Part shown: positions 1 to 9,403 of the stretch, piece after piece
Layout: the number at the start of each line of letters is the position of its first letter
How positions within the stretch are numbered: position 1 is the first letter of the stretch
Assembly: GCA_963833235.1 (NCBI GenBank)
Contig: CAWHXG010000004.1
Location: forward strand, 124,001 to 188,000
Length of the DNA: 64,000 nt
Direction: 5' to 3'
Source of the DNA: CAWHXG01 sp963833235
GTDB lineage: Bacteria; Pseudomonadota; Alphaproteobacteria; Rhodobacterales; Rhodobacteraceae
Notes under the pieces: generated by a model
Databases searched by the model: none
The model's input: the letters and a program-made list of their open reading frames with translations, nothing else
What the model was told of the DNA's origin: nothing
Position numbers and translations under genes: made by a program

Positions 1-62
1 CCGGGTTGCTGGCCATCACTGCGGGTTTGGGGTTGATCTGGATCGGGCGGTTGCTGGGATGA
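1..62 (+). CDS. C-terminal tail of a small membrane protein, probably DUF2065 family (partial)
   Basis: Only the last 19 codons are inside the window, ending in TGA at 60-62. They encode one hydrophobic helix, GLLAITAGLGLIWIGRLLG. This matches the general look of the second membrane helix of DUF2065 (YjeT-like) proteins. In Rhodobacterales a DUF2065 gene commonly lies between hflC and a Do-type protease, and a Do protease does start 217 bases downstream. The identification is an inference from a short tail plus gene order. The gap at 63-279 holds no convincing gene. Confidence 0.5.
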   Translation, partial: GLLAITAGLGLIWIGRLLG

Positions 63-279
63 CGAGCGCCGCACCCCGGCCGCCGCCGCGTCTTACCGGT
101 GCGGGGGCCTTTTCGGCACCGCTCCAAGACGGTCCCGGACCGCATAGCGAAACAAACCGTAACATAGGTGTGACGCCGCATTTCGCACCATCCCTTGGCA
201 TCCCCGCACTGCGTCCCCAGTATCGTCAACCAGTGACCGACAGCGTCGGCCTTTCTCCAGTTAGCAGAAGGAATCTCAC

Positions 280-1743
280 GTGACGTTTCACTCTCCCGTT
301 GCCACCGCCCCCGCCGCCCGCCGCACCGGCGGCGCCGCGATGGCCGCCCTGTTGGGCCTCGCGCTGGCGCTCGGTCAGCCGGCCGGCGCGCAATCACGCA
401 CCATTCCCGGCAGCTTCGCGGACCTGGCCGAACAGATCAGCGACAGCGTCGTCAACATCACCACGACCACCTCGGTCGCCAGCGCCAGCGCCGAACCCGG
501 CCCGGTCGTGCCGGAGGGATCGCCGTTCGAGGAGTTCTTCCGCGACTTCATGGATCGCAACGAGGACGCCCCGCGCCGGCCGCGCCGTGGCTCCGCCCTC
601 GGCTCCGGCTTCGTGATCAGCCAGGACGGCTACATCGTGACGAATAACCACGTCATCGACGGCGCCGACGAGATCATGATCGAGTTCTACAGCGGCAACG
701 AGCTGCCGGCCGAGGTCATTGGCACCGACCCCAACACCGACATCGCTTTGTTGAAGGTGAGCAGCGACGATCCGCTGCCGTTCGTCGCTTTCGGCGACAG
801 CGACGCGGCCCGCGTGGGCGACTGGGTCATGGCGATGGGCAACCCGCTGGGGCAGGGCTTTTCCGTCTCCGCCGGGATCGTCTCGGCCCGCGGTCGGGCG
901 CTTTCCGGCAGCTACGACGACTACATCCAGACCGACGCCGCCATCAACCGCGGCAATTCCGGCGGCCCGCTCTTCAACATGGATGGCGAGGTGATCGGCG
1001 TGAACACCGCGATCCTGTCGCCCAACGGCGGCTCCATCGGCATCGGCTTCGCGATGTCCGCGGCCGTCGTGACACGCACGGTCGACCAGCTGAAGGAATT
1101 CGGCGAGACGCGGCGCGGCTGGCTGGGCGTGCGCATCCAGGACGTGACCGAGGATCTGGCCGAGGCGATCGGCCTCGGCAACACCGAAGGCGCCATGGTG
1201 ACCGACGTGCCGGAGGGCCCCGCGGCCGAGGCGGGGATGGAATCGGGCGACGTGATCCTCAGCTTCGATGGGCGGCCCGTCTCCGACACGCGCGAGCTTG
1301 TGCGCCGCGTGGGCAATGCCGAAGTGGGCCGCGCGGTCGACGTCGAGGTGTTTCGCAACGGCAATACCGAAAGGCTGCAGATCACGCTCGGCCGGCGCGA
1401 GACGGCGGAAGCGGTGCCGGCCTCGGCTCCCGCCGACGAGCCGCTGGAGCGGCAGTTCCTCGGCATGACGGTGAGCAACCTCACCGACGAGCTGCGGGCG
1501 CAGCTGGAGCTTCCCGAAGATGCGACGGGCCTCGTGGTGACCGATCTCGACGAAGGCAGCGACGCCTTCGACAAGGGCCTGCGCGCCGGCGACGTCATCA
1601 CCCAGGCCGGGCAGGAAGACGTGGCCTCGGCCGCCGATCTGGAGGACCGGATCGAAGCGGCACGGGAGGCCGGCCGGAAGTCCTTGCTGCTGCTCGTCCG
1701 CCGCGGCGGCGACCCGCGCTTCGTGGCGCTGTCGCTCAGCTAA
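280..1743 (+). CDS. degP: Periplasmic Do/HtrA serine protease with two PDZ domains
   Basis: A 487-residue envelope protease/chaperone that degrades misfolded periplasmic proteins. An N-terminal signal peptide ends near residue 38 (after PAGAQ). The trypsin-like domain shows the full triad: His124 in TNNHVIDGAD, Asp154 in NTDIALLKV, and Ser227 in RGNSGGPLFN. Two PDZ domains follow, at roughly 275-370 and 390-485. A Gly/Ala-rich stretch with paired acidic and arginine residues (about 70-105) corresponds to the variable LA loop. The start is GTG at 280, preceded by an AGAAGGA ribosome binding site. Length is normal for the family. The presumed DUF2065 gene just upstream suggests the hflKC-DUF2065-degP neighbourhood, so a role in membrane and envelope quality control is likely. 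Other names used for such proteins are DegQ and MucD. Confidence 0.95.
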   Translation: MTFHSPVATAPAARRTGGAAMAALLGLALALGQPAGAQSRTIPGSFADLAEQISDSVVNITTTTSVASASAEPGPVVPEGSPFEEFFRDFMDRNEDAPRRPRRGSALGSGFVISQDGYIVTNNHVIDGADEIMIEFYSGNELPAEVIGTDPNTDIALLKVSSDDPLPFVAFGDSDAARVGDWVMAMGNPLGQGFSVSAGIVSARGRALSGSYDDYIQTDAAINRGNSGGPLFNMDGEVIGVNTAILSPNGGSIGIGFAMSAAVVTRTVDQLKEFGETRRGWLGVRIQDVTEDLAEAIGLGNTEGAMVTDVPEGPAAEAGMESGDVILSFDGRPVSDTRELVRRVGNAEVGRAVDVEVFRNGNTERLQITLGRRETAEAVPASAPADEPLERQFLGMTVSNLTDELRAQLELPEDATGLVVTDLDEGSDAFDKGLRAGDVITQAGQEDVASAADLEDRIEAAREAGRKSLLLLVRRGGDPRFVALSLS

Positions 1744-1766
1744 GGGTTTTTGCTGAGGAGTTGGGG

Positions 1767-1790
1767 AAGGGGCGCTGCGGCGCCCCTTTT
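1767..1790 (+). terminator. Intrinsic terminator after degP
   Basis: A perfect 9-bp stem (AAGGGGCGC at 1767-1775 with GCGCCCCTT at 1780-1788) closes a TGCG tetraloop and runs into a T tract. It begins 24 bases after the degP stop codon. The A/T ends of the stem make it partly bidirectional, so it may also serve the minus-strand remnant that ends at 1858. Confidence 0.85.
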
Positions 1791-1857
1791 CGAAAGGGCC
1801 CGCCTTCGCGTGCCGCGAGGCGGGCGATCGGGCCGCTCTTGCCGGGGCTGCCCGCGG

Positions 1858-2445
1858 CTACCAGCTGCGCGGGGCGGGCGCCACCGGGCTGGGGCCGCTG
1901 CCCCGCCGGTTGCGGGGGTCGCGTTGGTCGGGGCTGCCGCCATTGTGCGGCTGGTCGCCCGCCCGGCAGATCGCGGGCGTGGCGCCTGGCCGCAGCAGCT
2001 CGTCGAGCATGGGCGAGATATCCTCGATATGCTCGGCGATCACGTGCGTGACCGAGGATTCCCGTTGCACCCGCCCGGTGACGCGCAAGAGCCGACCGGC
2101 GATGACCGCGCGCCGGAACGCCTCGTAGATCTTCCTCCAGACGACGACGTTGACCGTGCCGGTCTCGTCCTCCAGCGTGATGAAGATCACGCCCTTGGCC
2201 GTGCCCGGCCGCTGCCGCACCAGCACCAGCCCCGCCACCGTCACCCGCGCCCCGCGCGGCGGCCTGTCCAGCCACGCGGCGGGCAGGCAGGCGGGCGGCC
2301 GCGGCCAGCGATCCGGAAGCGGCGCCGACATGCCGTGCCGGGCTGGACCGGAGGAAGAGGGATCGGGTGGCGTCATGCGAACGAAGCTAGAACATCTGCG
2401 GCGCCGCGCAAGGGCCGCGGCCATGCTGGCCAACCCGCCCCGCAT
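1858..2445 (-). pseudogene. C-terminal remnant of error-prone DNA polymerase DnaE2 (OB-fold only)
   Basis: The 195-codon open frame encodes, in its middle, the C-terminal OB-fold typical of DnaE2/ImuC: VAGLVLVRQRPGTAKGVIF, then LEDETGTVNVVVW and a VTHVIAEHIEDISP segment. DnaE2 proteins are about 1,000-1,100 residues. Here only about the last 150 are present; the PHP, polymerase and thumb domains are absent, because the ferredoxin gene begins 51 bases beyond the frame. The tail GDQPHNGGSPDQRDPRN resembles the usual DnaE2 C-terminus, but the last dozen residues do not. The first in-frame Met codons closest to the fold are at 2376 and 2331. Neither imuA nor imuB is nearby. A deletion remnant is the simplest reading; a domesticated stand-alone OB-fold protein is the alternative. 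Confidence 0.75.
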
Positions 2446-2496
2446 CGCCTATGTCCCCCGGAACGCAGGCGCGAATGTCAGGAGCGGACCCGAGAG

Positions 2497-2820
2497 ATGG
2501 CCAAGATCACCTATATCGAACACGGCGGAAAAGAGCATGTGGTCGACGTGCCCAATGGCCTGACGGTCATGGAAGGCGCTCGCGACAATAGCATTCCGGG
2601 TATCGAGGCCGATTGCGGCGGGGCCTGCGCCTGTTCGACCTGCCATGTCTACGTGGCGCCCGACTGGGTCGAGAAGCTGCCCAAGAAGGACGCCATGGAA
2701 GAAGACATGCTGGACTTCGCCTACCAACCCGACCCGGCGCGGTCGCGCCTGACCTGCCAGCTCAAGGTCTCCGACGCGCTGGAGGGGCTCGTGGTGCAGA
2801 TGCCCGAAAAGCAGATCTGA
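2497..2820 (+). CDS. Adrenodoxin-type [2Fe-2S] ferredoxin
   Basis: A 107-residue soluble electron carrier. Cys40, Cys46, Cys49 and Cys87 follow the C-x5-C-x2-C-xn-C pattern of adrenodoxin/putidaredoxin ferredoxins, and Cys44 is an extra cysteine in the loop. The acidic segment MEEDMLDFA (about 67-75) matches the partner-docking helix of this family. The start ATG at 2497 follows GAGAG. Relatives in Rhodobacter (the ferredoxin VI type) are thought to serve Fe-S assembly or monooxygenase partners. No redox partner gene is adjacent, so the partner is unknown. Confidence 0.92.
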   Translation: MAKITYIEHGGKEHVVDVPNGLTVMEGARDNSIPGIEADCGGACACSTCHVYVAPDWVEKLPKKDAMEEDMLDFAYQPDPARSRLTCQLKVSDALEGLVVQMPEKQI

Positions 2821-2836
2821 GCCAGTCCGGCCAGCT

Positions 2837-2890
2837 GCTCGGCCCTGCGGCGCGCGCGCCGATGCTCGGCCCTGCGGCGCGCGCGCCGAT
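2837..2890. repeat. 27-bp tandem duplication, two perfect copies
   Basis: Two identical 27-base units lie head to tail at 2837-2863 and 2864-2890, followed by a third start (GCTCGG) at 2891. Each contains the alternating purine-pyrimidine tract GCGCGCGC. The array fills the convergent gap between the ferredoxin and purD stops, so both mRNAs would carry it in their 3' ends. Confidence 0.9.
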
Positions 2891-2896
2891 GCTCGG

Positions 2897-4165
<1,269 letters not shown>

Positions 4166-4287
4166 GCCGTGCCTTTCGCCTGCCGCCGCACCGGACCTGC
4201 CGCAAAGCGATGCTGACGGCAAGGCGGGCCGGCTGGCCCTTCCCGGTCTTTGCCGGCAGAATGGCGCGAAGCGGCAGGGGGCGCGTC

Positions 4288-5871
4288 ATGGACGATCTGA
4301 TCGAGGAGGCTGGCCCCGCGGGCAACGCCCCGGAATTCACCGTCTCGGAGCTCTCGGGCGCCGTGAAGCGCACCATCGAGGGTGGGTTCGCCCGGGTCCG
4401 GGTGCGCGGCGAGGTCGGCAGGGTCTCGCGGCCCCGCTCCGGGCACCTCTACCTCGACCTGAAGGACGACCGCGCGGTGCTGGCCGGCGTCGTCTGGAAG
4501 GGCCAGGCAGCGCGGCTTGCCACCCAGCCCGAAGAGGGGATGGAAGTGATCGCCACCGGACGGCTCACCACCTTCCCCGGCCAGTCGAAATACCAGATCG
4601 TGATCGACACGATTGCGCCCGCCGGCGTCGGCGCGCTGATGGCGATGCTGGAGAAGCGCCGCGCCGCTCTGGCCGCCGAAGGGCTCTTCGACGCCGCCCG
4701 CAAGCGCCCGCTTCCCTATCTGCCGGCGGTGATCGGGGTGGTCACCTCGCCCTCGGGTGCCGTGATCCGCGACATCCTGCACCGGCTGGCCGACAGGTTT
4801 CCCCGGCAGGTGCTGGTCTGGCCGGTCGCCGTGCAGGGCGAGCGCTGCGCGGCGGAGGTGGCCCGCGCCATCGCCGGGTTCAACGCGCTGCAACCGGGCG
4901 GGCCGGTCCCACGGCCGGACCTGCTGATCGTGGCGCGGGGCGGCGGCTCCCTCGAGGATCTCTGGGGCTTCAACGACGAGGCGGTGGTGCGCGCCGCCGC
5001 GGCCTCCACCATCCCGCTTATCTCGGCGGTTGGCCACGAGACGGACACGACGCTGATTGACCATGCCGCCGACCGGCGGGCTCCGACGCCGACCGCCGCC
5101 GCCGAGATGGCAGTGCCCGTCCGCGCCGACCTTTTGGCCTGGGCGGAGGCGCATGGTGCGCGGCTGACCGGCGCCGTGGCGCGCGACCTTGCCGGGCGGG
5201 GGCAGCGGCTGCGCGATGTGGGCCGTGCCCTGCCGCGGGCCGAGGACCTGACCCGCGGGTCCGAGCAGCGGCTCGATCTGTGGGGCGACAGGCTGCCCCG
5301 ATCACTGCGCGCGCATGTCGCCGCCCGGCACCTGGCGCTCTCGCGGCTGTCGGGCGGTCTGCGGCCTGGAACGCTCGCGGGCGCGTTGCGAAGCCACGGG
5401 CGCGATCTGGGGGCGCTTGTCCAGCGGATCGCCCTGGCGCGCCGCAGCGGCGCCGCCCGTCGCCTGGCGTCGGTAGACGCGGCCGGAGACAGGCTGACCC
5501 TGCGCGGCATCCGCCGCCGCCTGGGCGAGGCCCGCGAAAATCTGCCCGGTGCCGCCCGCCGGATGGAGGCGGCGATGGCCACGGGCCTGGCGCGGCGGCA
5601 CGACAGGCTGGCGGCGGCCCACAGGCTGAGCCGGGGCCTCAGCTACCATGCGACCCTGGCGCGCGGCTATGCCGTCGTCCGCGCCGCGGGGCATGTGGTG
5701 ACCGACCGTGCCGCCGCCGTGGGCCACGCGGCGCTGGAACTGGAATTCGCTGATGGCCGGCTGGATGTGGCGTCCGCTGGCGCGGTGCCCGACCCGGCAC
5801 CCCGGCGCGCGGCGCCCGGAAAGCCGAAGGCAGAACCAAGGGCCGCCCAGCCGGGGCTCTTCGACGACTGA
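4288..5871 (+). CDS. xseA: Exodeoxyribonuclease VII large subunit
   Basis: A 527-residue catalytic subunit of ExoVII, which degrades single-stranded DNA to short oligonucleotides in repair. The N-terminal OB-fold (about residues 15-110) begins at EFTVSELSGAVKRTIEGGF. The catalytic domain shows VVTSPSGAVIRDILHRL, IVARGGGSLEDLWGFNDE and PLISAVGHETDTTLIDHAAD, all diagnostic for XseA. The Arg/Ala-rich middle-to-C-terminal part is the usual coiled-coil region, and the end carries a Pro/Lys-rich extension. The start at 4288 places the OB-fold about 14 residues in; an earlier in-frame start would overlap the purD leader. The small subunit xseB is not in the window. Confidence 0.95.
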   Translation: MDDLIEEAGPAGNAPEFTVSELSGAVKRTIEGGFARVRVRGEVGRVSRPRSGHLYLDLKDDRAVLAGVVWKGQAARLATQPEEGMEVIATGRLTTFPGQSKYQIVIDTIAPAGVGALMAMLEKRRAALAAEGLFDAARKRPLPYLPAVIGVVTSPSGAVIRDILHRLADRFPRQVLVWPVAVQGERCAAEVARAIAGFNALQPGGPVPRPDLLIVARGGGSLEDLWGFNDEAVVRAAAASTIPLISAVGHETDTTLIDHAADRRAPTPTAAAEMAVPVRADLLAWAEAHGARLTGAVARDLAGRGQRLRDVGRALPRAEDLTRGSEQRLDLWGDRLPRSLRAHVAARHLALSRLSGGLRPGTLAGALRSHGRDLGALVQRIALARRSGAARRLASVDAAGDRLTLRGIRRRLGEARENLPGAARRMEAAMATGLARRHDRLAAAHRLSRGLSYHATLARGYAVVRAAGHVVTDRAAAVGHAALELEFADGRLDVASAGAVPDPAPRRAAPGKPKAEPRAAQPGLFDD

Positions 5872-5875
5872 GGCC

Positions 5876-6271
5876 CTAGACGCCGATCCGGGGGCCGAGG
5901 CATAGCATCTCGGCCTGCGCCCCCCGCACCTCGTAGAGGCGTGCGTCCAGCGGGTCGCCGGCGATGCGGGCGCTGAGCCCGCCGGCACCGGCGAAGAATT
6001 CCCAGCAGACCGGATCCTCGCGGCCCTCGTAGGCAAAGCAGATCGCGCTTCCCTGCGGGTACCACGTGCCGTCCAGGCATTCCCCGTCGAGGAAGGACCA
6101 GCGGACCCGGCGGTCGGGCAGGTACTCCTCGATCCCGTAGGGCGCGCCGCCGGCCGCGAAGCTGAGCGTGCGGCCCGCCGTATACGCCTCGAATTCCGCC
6201 GCGCCCATCGGCGTTTCGGCCAGCGCGGGTGCGGTCAGGGACAGGGCAAGGGCGATCGATGTCAGCTTCAT
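5876..6271 (-). CDS. Small secreted protein of unknown function
   Basis: A 131-residue protein with a clear signal peptide (MKLTSIALALSLTAPALA, cleavage likely near residue 18-19). The mature part of about 112 residues is acidic and contains four Cys (in DGECLDG, AICFAY, PVCWEF and EMLCLG), suggesting two disulfides in the periplasm. The YAGREDP-like and TWYPQGSAICFAYE segments resemble small conserved secreted proteins seen in Rhodobacterales, but no function is recognised. It ends 4 bases from the xseA stop (convergent) and is divergent from the downstream formate dehydrogenase gene. Confidence 0.75.
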   Translation of the reverse strand: MKLTSIALALSLTAPALAETPMGAAEFEAYTAGRTLSFAAGGAPYGIEEYLPDRRVRWSFLDGECLDGTWYPQGSAICFAYEGREDPVCWEFFAGAGGLSARIAGDPLDARLYEVRGAQAEMLCLGPRIGV

Positions 6272-6375
6272 GTCCAGACGCTACCCGGCCAGCGCCGATT
6301 GGCAAGGGTGCCACTGCGATTGCACGCCGCCCCATGCTGCGCGACAGTGCCGCGGCGAAGCGCGGAGGGCGAACC

Positions 6376-8055
6376 ATGGCACTCGACAGAACCACCGGCG
6401 GCGGCCCGAAGCGGCGGCGGCGCACCACGCCCAAGGGTCGGCAGATCGACGATGCCGCGCTGGCCGAGGTGCAGGAGTTGCTCGGCGACCGGCCCCGCCG
6501 CCGCGACCTGTTGATCGAGCATCTGCACCTGATCCAGGATGCCCATGGCCATCTGTCCGCCGCCCATCTGCGGGCCCTGGCCGAAGAGATGCGGCTGGGC
6601 ATGGCGGAGGTCTACGAGGTCGCCAGCTTCTACGCCCATTTCGACATCGTTAAGGAAGGCGAGGCACCGCCGCCGCCCGTGACCCTGCGGGTCTGCGACA
6701 GCTTGACTTGCCAGCTTGCGGGGGCCGAGGCTTTGACGCGGGCGCTGCTTGAGGGCACCGATCCGACGCAGGTGCGCGTGCTGCGCGCGCCCTGCATGGG
6801 CCGGTGCGACGTGGCGCCGACCGTCGAGATGGGTCACCGTCATATCGACAGGGCCACGCCCGAGGCGACGCGGGCGGCCGTCGCTGCGGGCGATGCGCAC
6901 CCCGAGATGCCGGATTACGAGGCGCTCGCTGCCTACCGCACAGGCGGAGGCTACGCGACCCTTCAAGCCCTGCGCGATGGCGGCGACCCCGAGGCCGTGC
7001 AGGCCGATCTGCTCGCCTCGGGCCTGCGGGGCCTCGGCGGAGCAGGCTTTCCGGCGGGCCGCAAATGGTCGTTCGTGCGGGCCGCGCCAGGCCCCCGCTA
7101 CCTCGCCGTGAATGGCGACGAGGGTGAGCCCGGCACCTTCAAGGACCGATGGTATCTGGAACGGCAGCCGCACCTCTTCCTCGAAGGCATGCTGATCGCC
7201 GCATGGGCCGTCGCCGCGGACCGGATCTACCTCTACATGCGCGACGAGTACCCTGCGGTTCTGGCGCTGCTGCGCACCGAGATCGCGGCGCTGGAAACCG
7301 CAGGCCTCGCCCCGCCCGGCTTCATCGAGCTGCGGCGCGGCGCCGGCGCCTATATCTGCGGCGAGGAAAGCGCCATGATCGAATCGATCGAGGGAAAGCG
7401 CGGGCTGCCCCGCCACCGCCCGCCCTATGTGGCTGAGGCCGGCATCTTCGGCCGCCCGACGCTCGTGCACAACGTCGAGACGCTGATCTGGGTGGCGCGG
7501 GTCTGCCGCGAGGGGCCGCAGGTGCTCTCCGGCGTCACGTTGAACGGGCGCACGGGCCTGCGGAACTATTCCGTCTCCGGCCGGGTGGCGCGGCCGGGGG
7601 TGTACCTGCTGCCCGCCGGCTCCACGATCCGCGACGTGATCGCGGCGGCCGGCGGCATGGCGGACGGTGAGACGCTCAAGGCCTATCAGCCCGGCGGGCC
7701 GTCGTCCGGGCTGCTGCCCGCCAGCCTCGACGACGTGCCGCTGGATTTCGACGTGCTGCAGGCCCATGGCAGCTTCATCGGGTCGGGCGCGGTCGTGGTG
7801 CTGGGGCTGGGCGATAGCGCCCGCGACGCCGCGCTGACCATGCTGCGGTTCTTCGAGCGGGAAAGCTGCGGCCAGTGCACGCCCTGCCGCGCGGGCTGCG
7901 AGAAGGCGGTGCAGCTGATGCAGGCGCCGCACTGGGATCGCCCGCTGCTGGAGGATCTCTGCACGGTGATGGAGGATGCCTCGATCTGCGGGTTGGGGCA
8001 GGCGGCGCCGAACCCGATCCGCCTGACGATGCGGCATTTCCCCCAAGAGGTCTGA
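6376..8055 (+). CDS. Fused NuoE/NuoF-type NADH-oxidising subunit of a soluble formate dehydrogenase (FdsG-FdsB fusion)
   Basis: A 559-residue fusion. The N-terminal part (about 25-150) is a NuoE/FdsG thioredoxin-like [2Fe-2S] domain with ligands Cys107, Cys112, Cys140 and Cys144. The rest is NuoF/FdsB: the GLGGAGFPAGRKW NADH loop, the FMN site GAGAYICGEESAMIESIEG, a SLBB domain, and the 4Fe-4S motif ESCGQCTPCRAGC with the distal Cys in SICGLGQ. Such subunits pass electrons between the molybdopterin FdsA subunit and NAD+. The basic N-terminus (KRRRRTTPKGR) is not part of the fold. ATG 6376 is the start that gives the family N-terminus. No FdsA, FdsC or FdsD gene is adjacent: ftsY follows after 76 bases, and the upstream gene runs the other way. 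Confidence 0.85.
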   Translation: MALDRTTGGGPKRRRRTTPKGRQIDDAALAEVQELLGDRPRRRDLLIEHLHLIQDAHGHLSAAHLRALAEEMRLGMAEVYEVASFYAHFDIVKEGEAPPPPVTLRVCDSLTCQLAGAEALTRALLEGTDPTQVRVLRAPCMGRCDVAPTVEMGHRHIDRATPEATRAAVAAGDAHPEMPDYEALAAYRTGGGYATLQALRDGGDPEAVQADLLASGLRGLGGAGFPAGRKWSFVRAAPGPRYLAVNGDEGEPGTFKDRWYLERQPHLFLEGMLIAAWAVAADRIYLYMRDEYPAVLALLRTEIAALETAGLAPPGFIELRRGAGAYICGEESAMIESIEGKRGLPRHRPPYVAEAGIFGRPTLVHNVETLIWVARVCREGPQVLSGVTLNGRTGLRNYSVSGRVARPGVYLLPAGSTIRDVIAAAGGMADGETLKAYQPGGPSSGLLPASLDDVPLDFDVLQAHGSFIGSGAVVVLGLGDSARDAALTMLRFFERESCGQCTPCRAGCEKAVQLMQAPHWDRPLLEDLCTVMEDASICGLGQAAPNPIRLTMRHFPQEV

Positions 8056-8131
8056 GGTCGCCGCCCTTCCATCCCGGCGGAGCCGGGGTTAGGTGAAGGG
8101 CGTCCCTTCCCCCAAAGGCCCGTGCCCGCCC

Positions 8132-9325
8132 ATGTCCTTCTTCGGCAAGCTGAAGTCCCGCATGTTCAAGTCCTCCTCGAAGATCGAGGGCGGGCTCGAT
8201 GCCATCGTGGATGAGGGCGGCGATGCTGATGCCGATGCCGGCGGCCCGGACGGCGCGCAGGACGCCCCGCGGCAAGAGGCGGAGGCGTCAGCGCCGGCCA
8301 GCCTGGCGCCGCCCCTGCCACCAGCGCCCGCCGCCGCCCGGCCGAAGCCCGCAGGGCCGGCGCGGCTGCCCGATCCCGCGCCCCGCCCCGCCCCGTCGCC
8401 GCTGGACGCCCCCGCGCCGGCGCCGGTCGTCGCCCCGTCCGGCGGCGGGCTTCTGGGGCGGCTCATGGGCCGCGCCGCTCCGGGCGCCCCCCGCCGGACC
8501 ATCGACGACGCCATGATCGAGGAGATCGAGGATCTGCTGATCGCCGCCGACATGGGCGTGCAGACCGCTGCGCGCGTCACCGCCAACATGGCCGCCGGCC
8601 GCTTCGGCGACAGGGTGACCTCGGCGGAGCTTAAGTCCCTCATGGCCCGCGAGGTCGCCGCGATCATGGAGCCGGTCGCCCGCCCGCTGCCGATCTACGC
8701 CAAGCGCCCGCAGGTGGTGCTGGTCGTGGGCGTCAACGGATCGGGCAAGACCACCACCATCGGCAAGCTGGCCAGCCAGTTCCGCGAGGCCGGCAAATCG
8801 GTGGTGATCGCGGCCGGCGATACGTTCCGCGCGGCGGCGGTGGAGCAGCTTCAGGTCTGGGGCGACCGCGCCGGCGTGCCGGTTCTCACCGCGCCGCAGG
8901 GCAGCGACCCCGCGAGCCTTGCCTATGACGCCATGGGGCGCGCCGAGGCCGACGGCGCCGACCTGCTGCTGATCGACACCGCCGGGCGCCTGCAGAACCG
9001 CGCCGACCTGATGGAGGAGCTGGCCAAGATCGTGCGGGTCATCCGCAAGCGCGACCCGAGCGCGCCGCACAATACCCTGCTGGTGCTCGACGCCACCACG
9101 GGCCAGAACGCGCTCAGCCAGGTCGAGATCTTCCAGCGGCTGGCGGACGTGACCGGGCTGGTGATGACCAAGCTCGACGGCACGGCCCGCGGCGGCGTGC
9201 TGGTGGCGCTGGCGGACAGATTCGGCCTGCCGATCCATGCCATCGGCGTGGGCGAGCAGATCGACGATCTGGCCCCCTTCGACCCCGAGGAGTTCGCCGC
9301 CGCGCTGACCGGCCTCGATGGCTGA
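8132..9325 (+). CDS. ftsY: Signal recognition particle receptor GTPase FtsY
   Basis: A 397-residue SRP receptor that docks Ffh-ribosome complexes at the inner membrane. The N-terminal A domain (about 1-115) is short, acidic and then Ala/Pro-rich. The NG domain follows: G1 GVNGSGKTTTIGKLA, the I-box region DTFRAAAVEQL, G3 LLIDTAGRLQNR, G4 TKLDGTARGG and the closing GVGEQIDDLAPFDPEEF. ATG 8132 (MSFFGKLK) gives the typical basic membrane-contact start. Its partner ffh is also in the window (minus strand near 62 kb). A DMT transporter and yciB follow on the same strand, an order common in Rhodobacterales. Confidence 0.97.
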   Translation: MSFFGKLKSRMFKSSSKIEGGLDAIVDEGGDADADAGGPDGAQDAPRQEAEASAPASLAPPLPPAPAAARPKPAGPARLPDPAPRPAPSPLDAPAPAPVVAPSGGGLLGRLMGRAAPGAPRRTIDDAMIEEIEDLLIAADMGVQTAARVTANMAAGRFGDRVTSAELKSLMAREVAAIMEPVARPLPIYAKRPQVVLVVGVNGSGKTTTIGKLASQFREAGKSVVIAAGDTFRAAAVEQLQVWGDRAGVPVLTAPQGSDPASLAYDAMGRAEADGADLLLIDTAGRLQNRADLMEELAKIVRVIRKRDPSAPHNTLLVLDATTGQNALSQVEIFQRLADVTGLVMTKLDGTARGGVLVALADRFGLPIHAIGVGEQIDDLAPFDPEEFAAALTGLDG

Positions 9326-9403
9326 TCCCTGCCGCGGGGTGGAGGGCGTCGCCCCGCCATCCCGCAGCGACGCCCCTTGGAGCGCCGATCGCGCCACGCC
9401 GGA

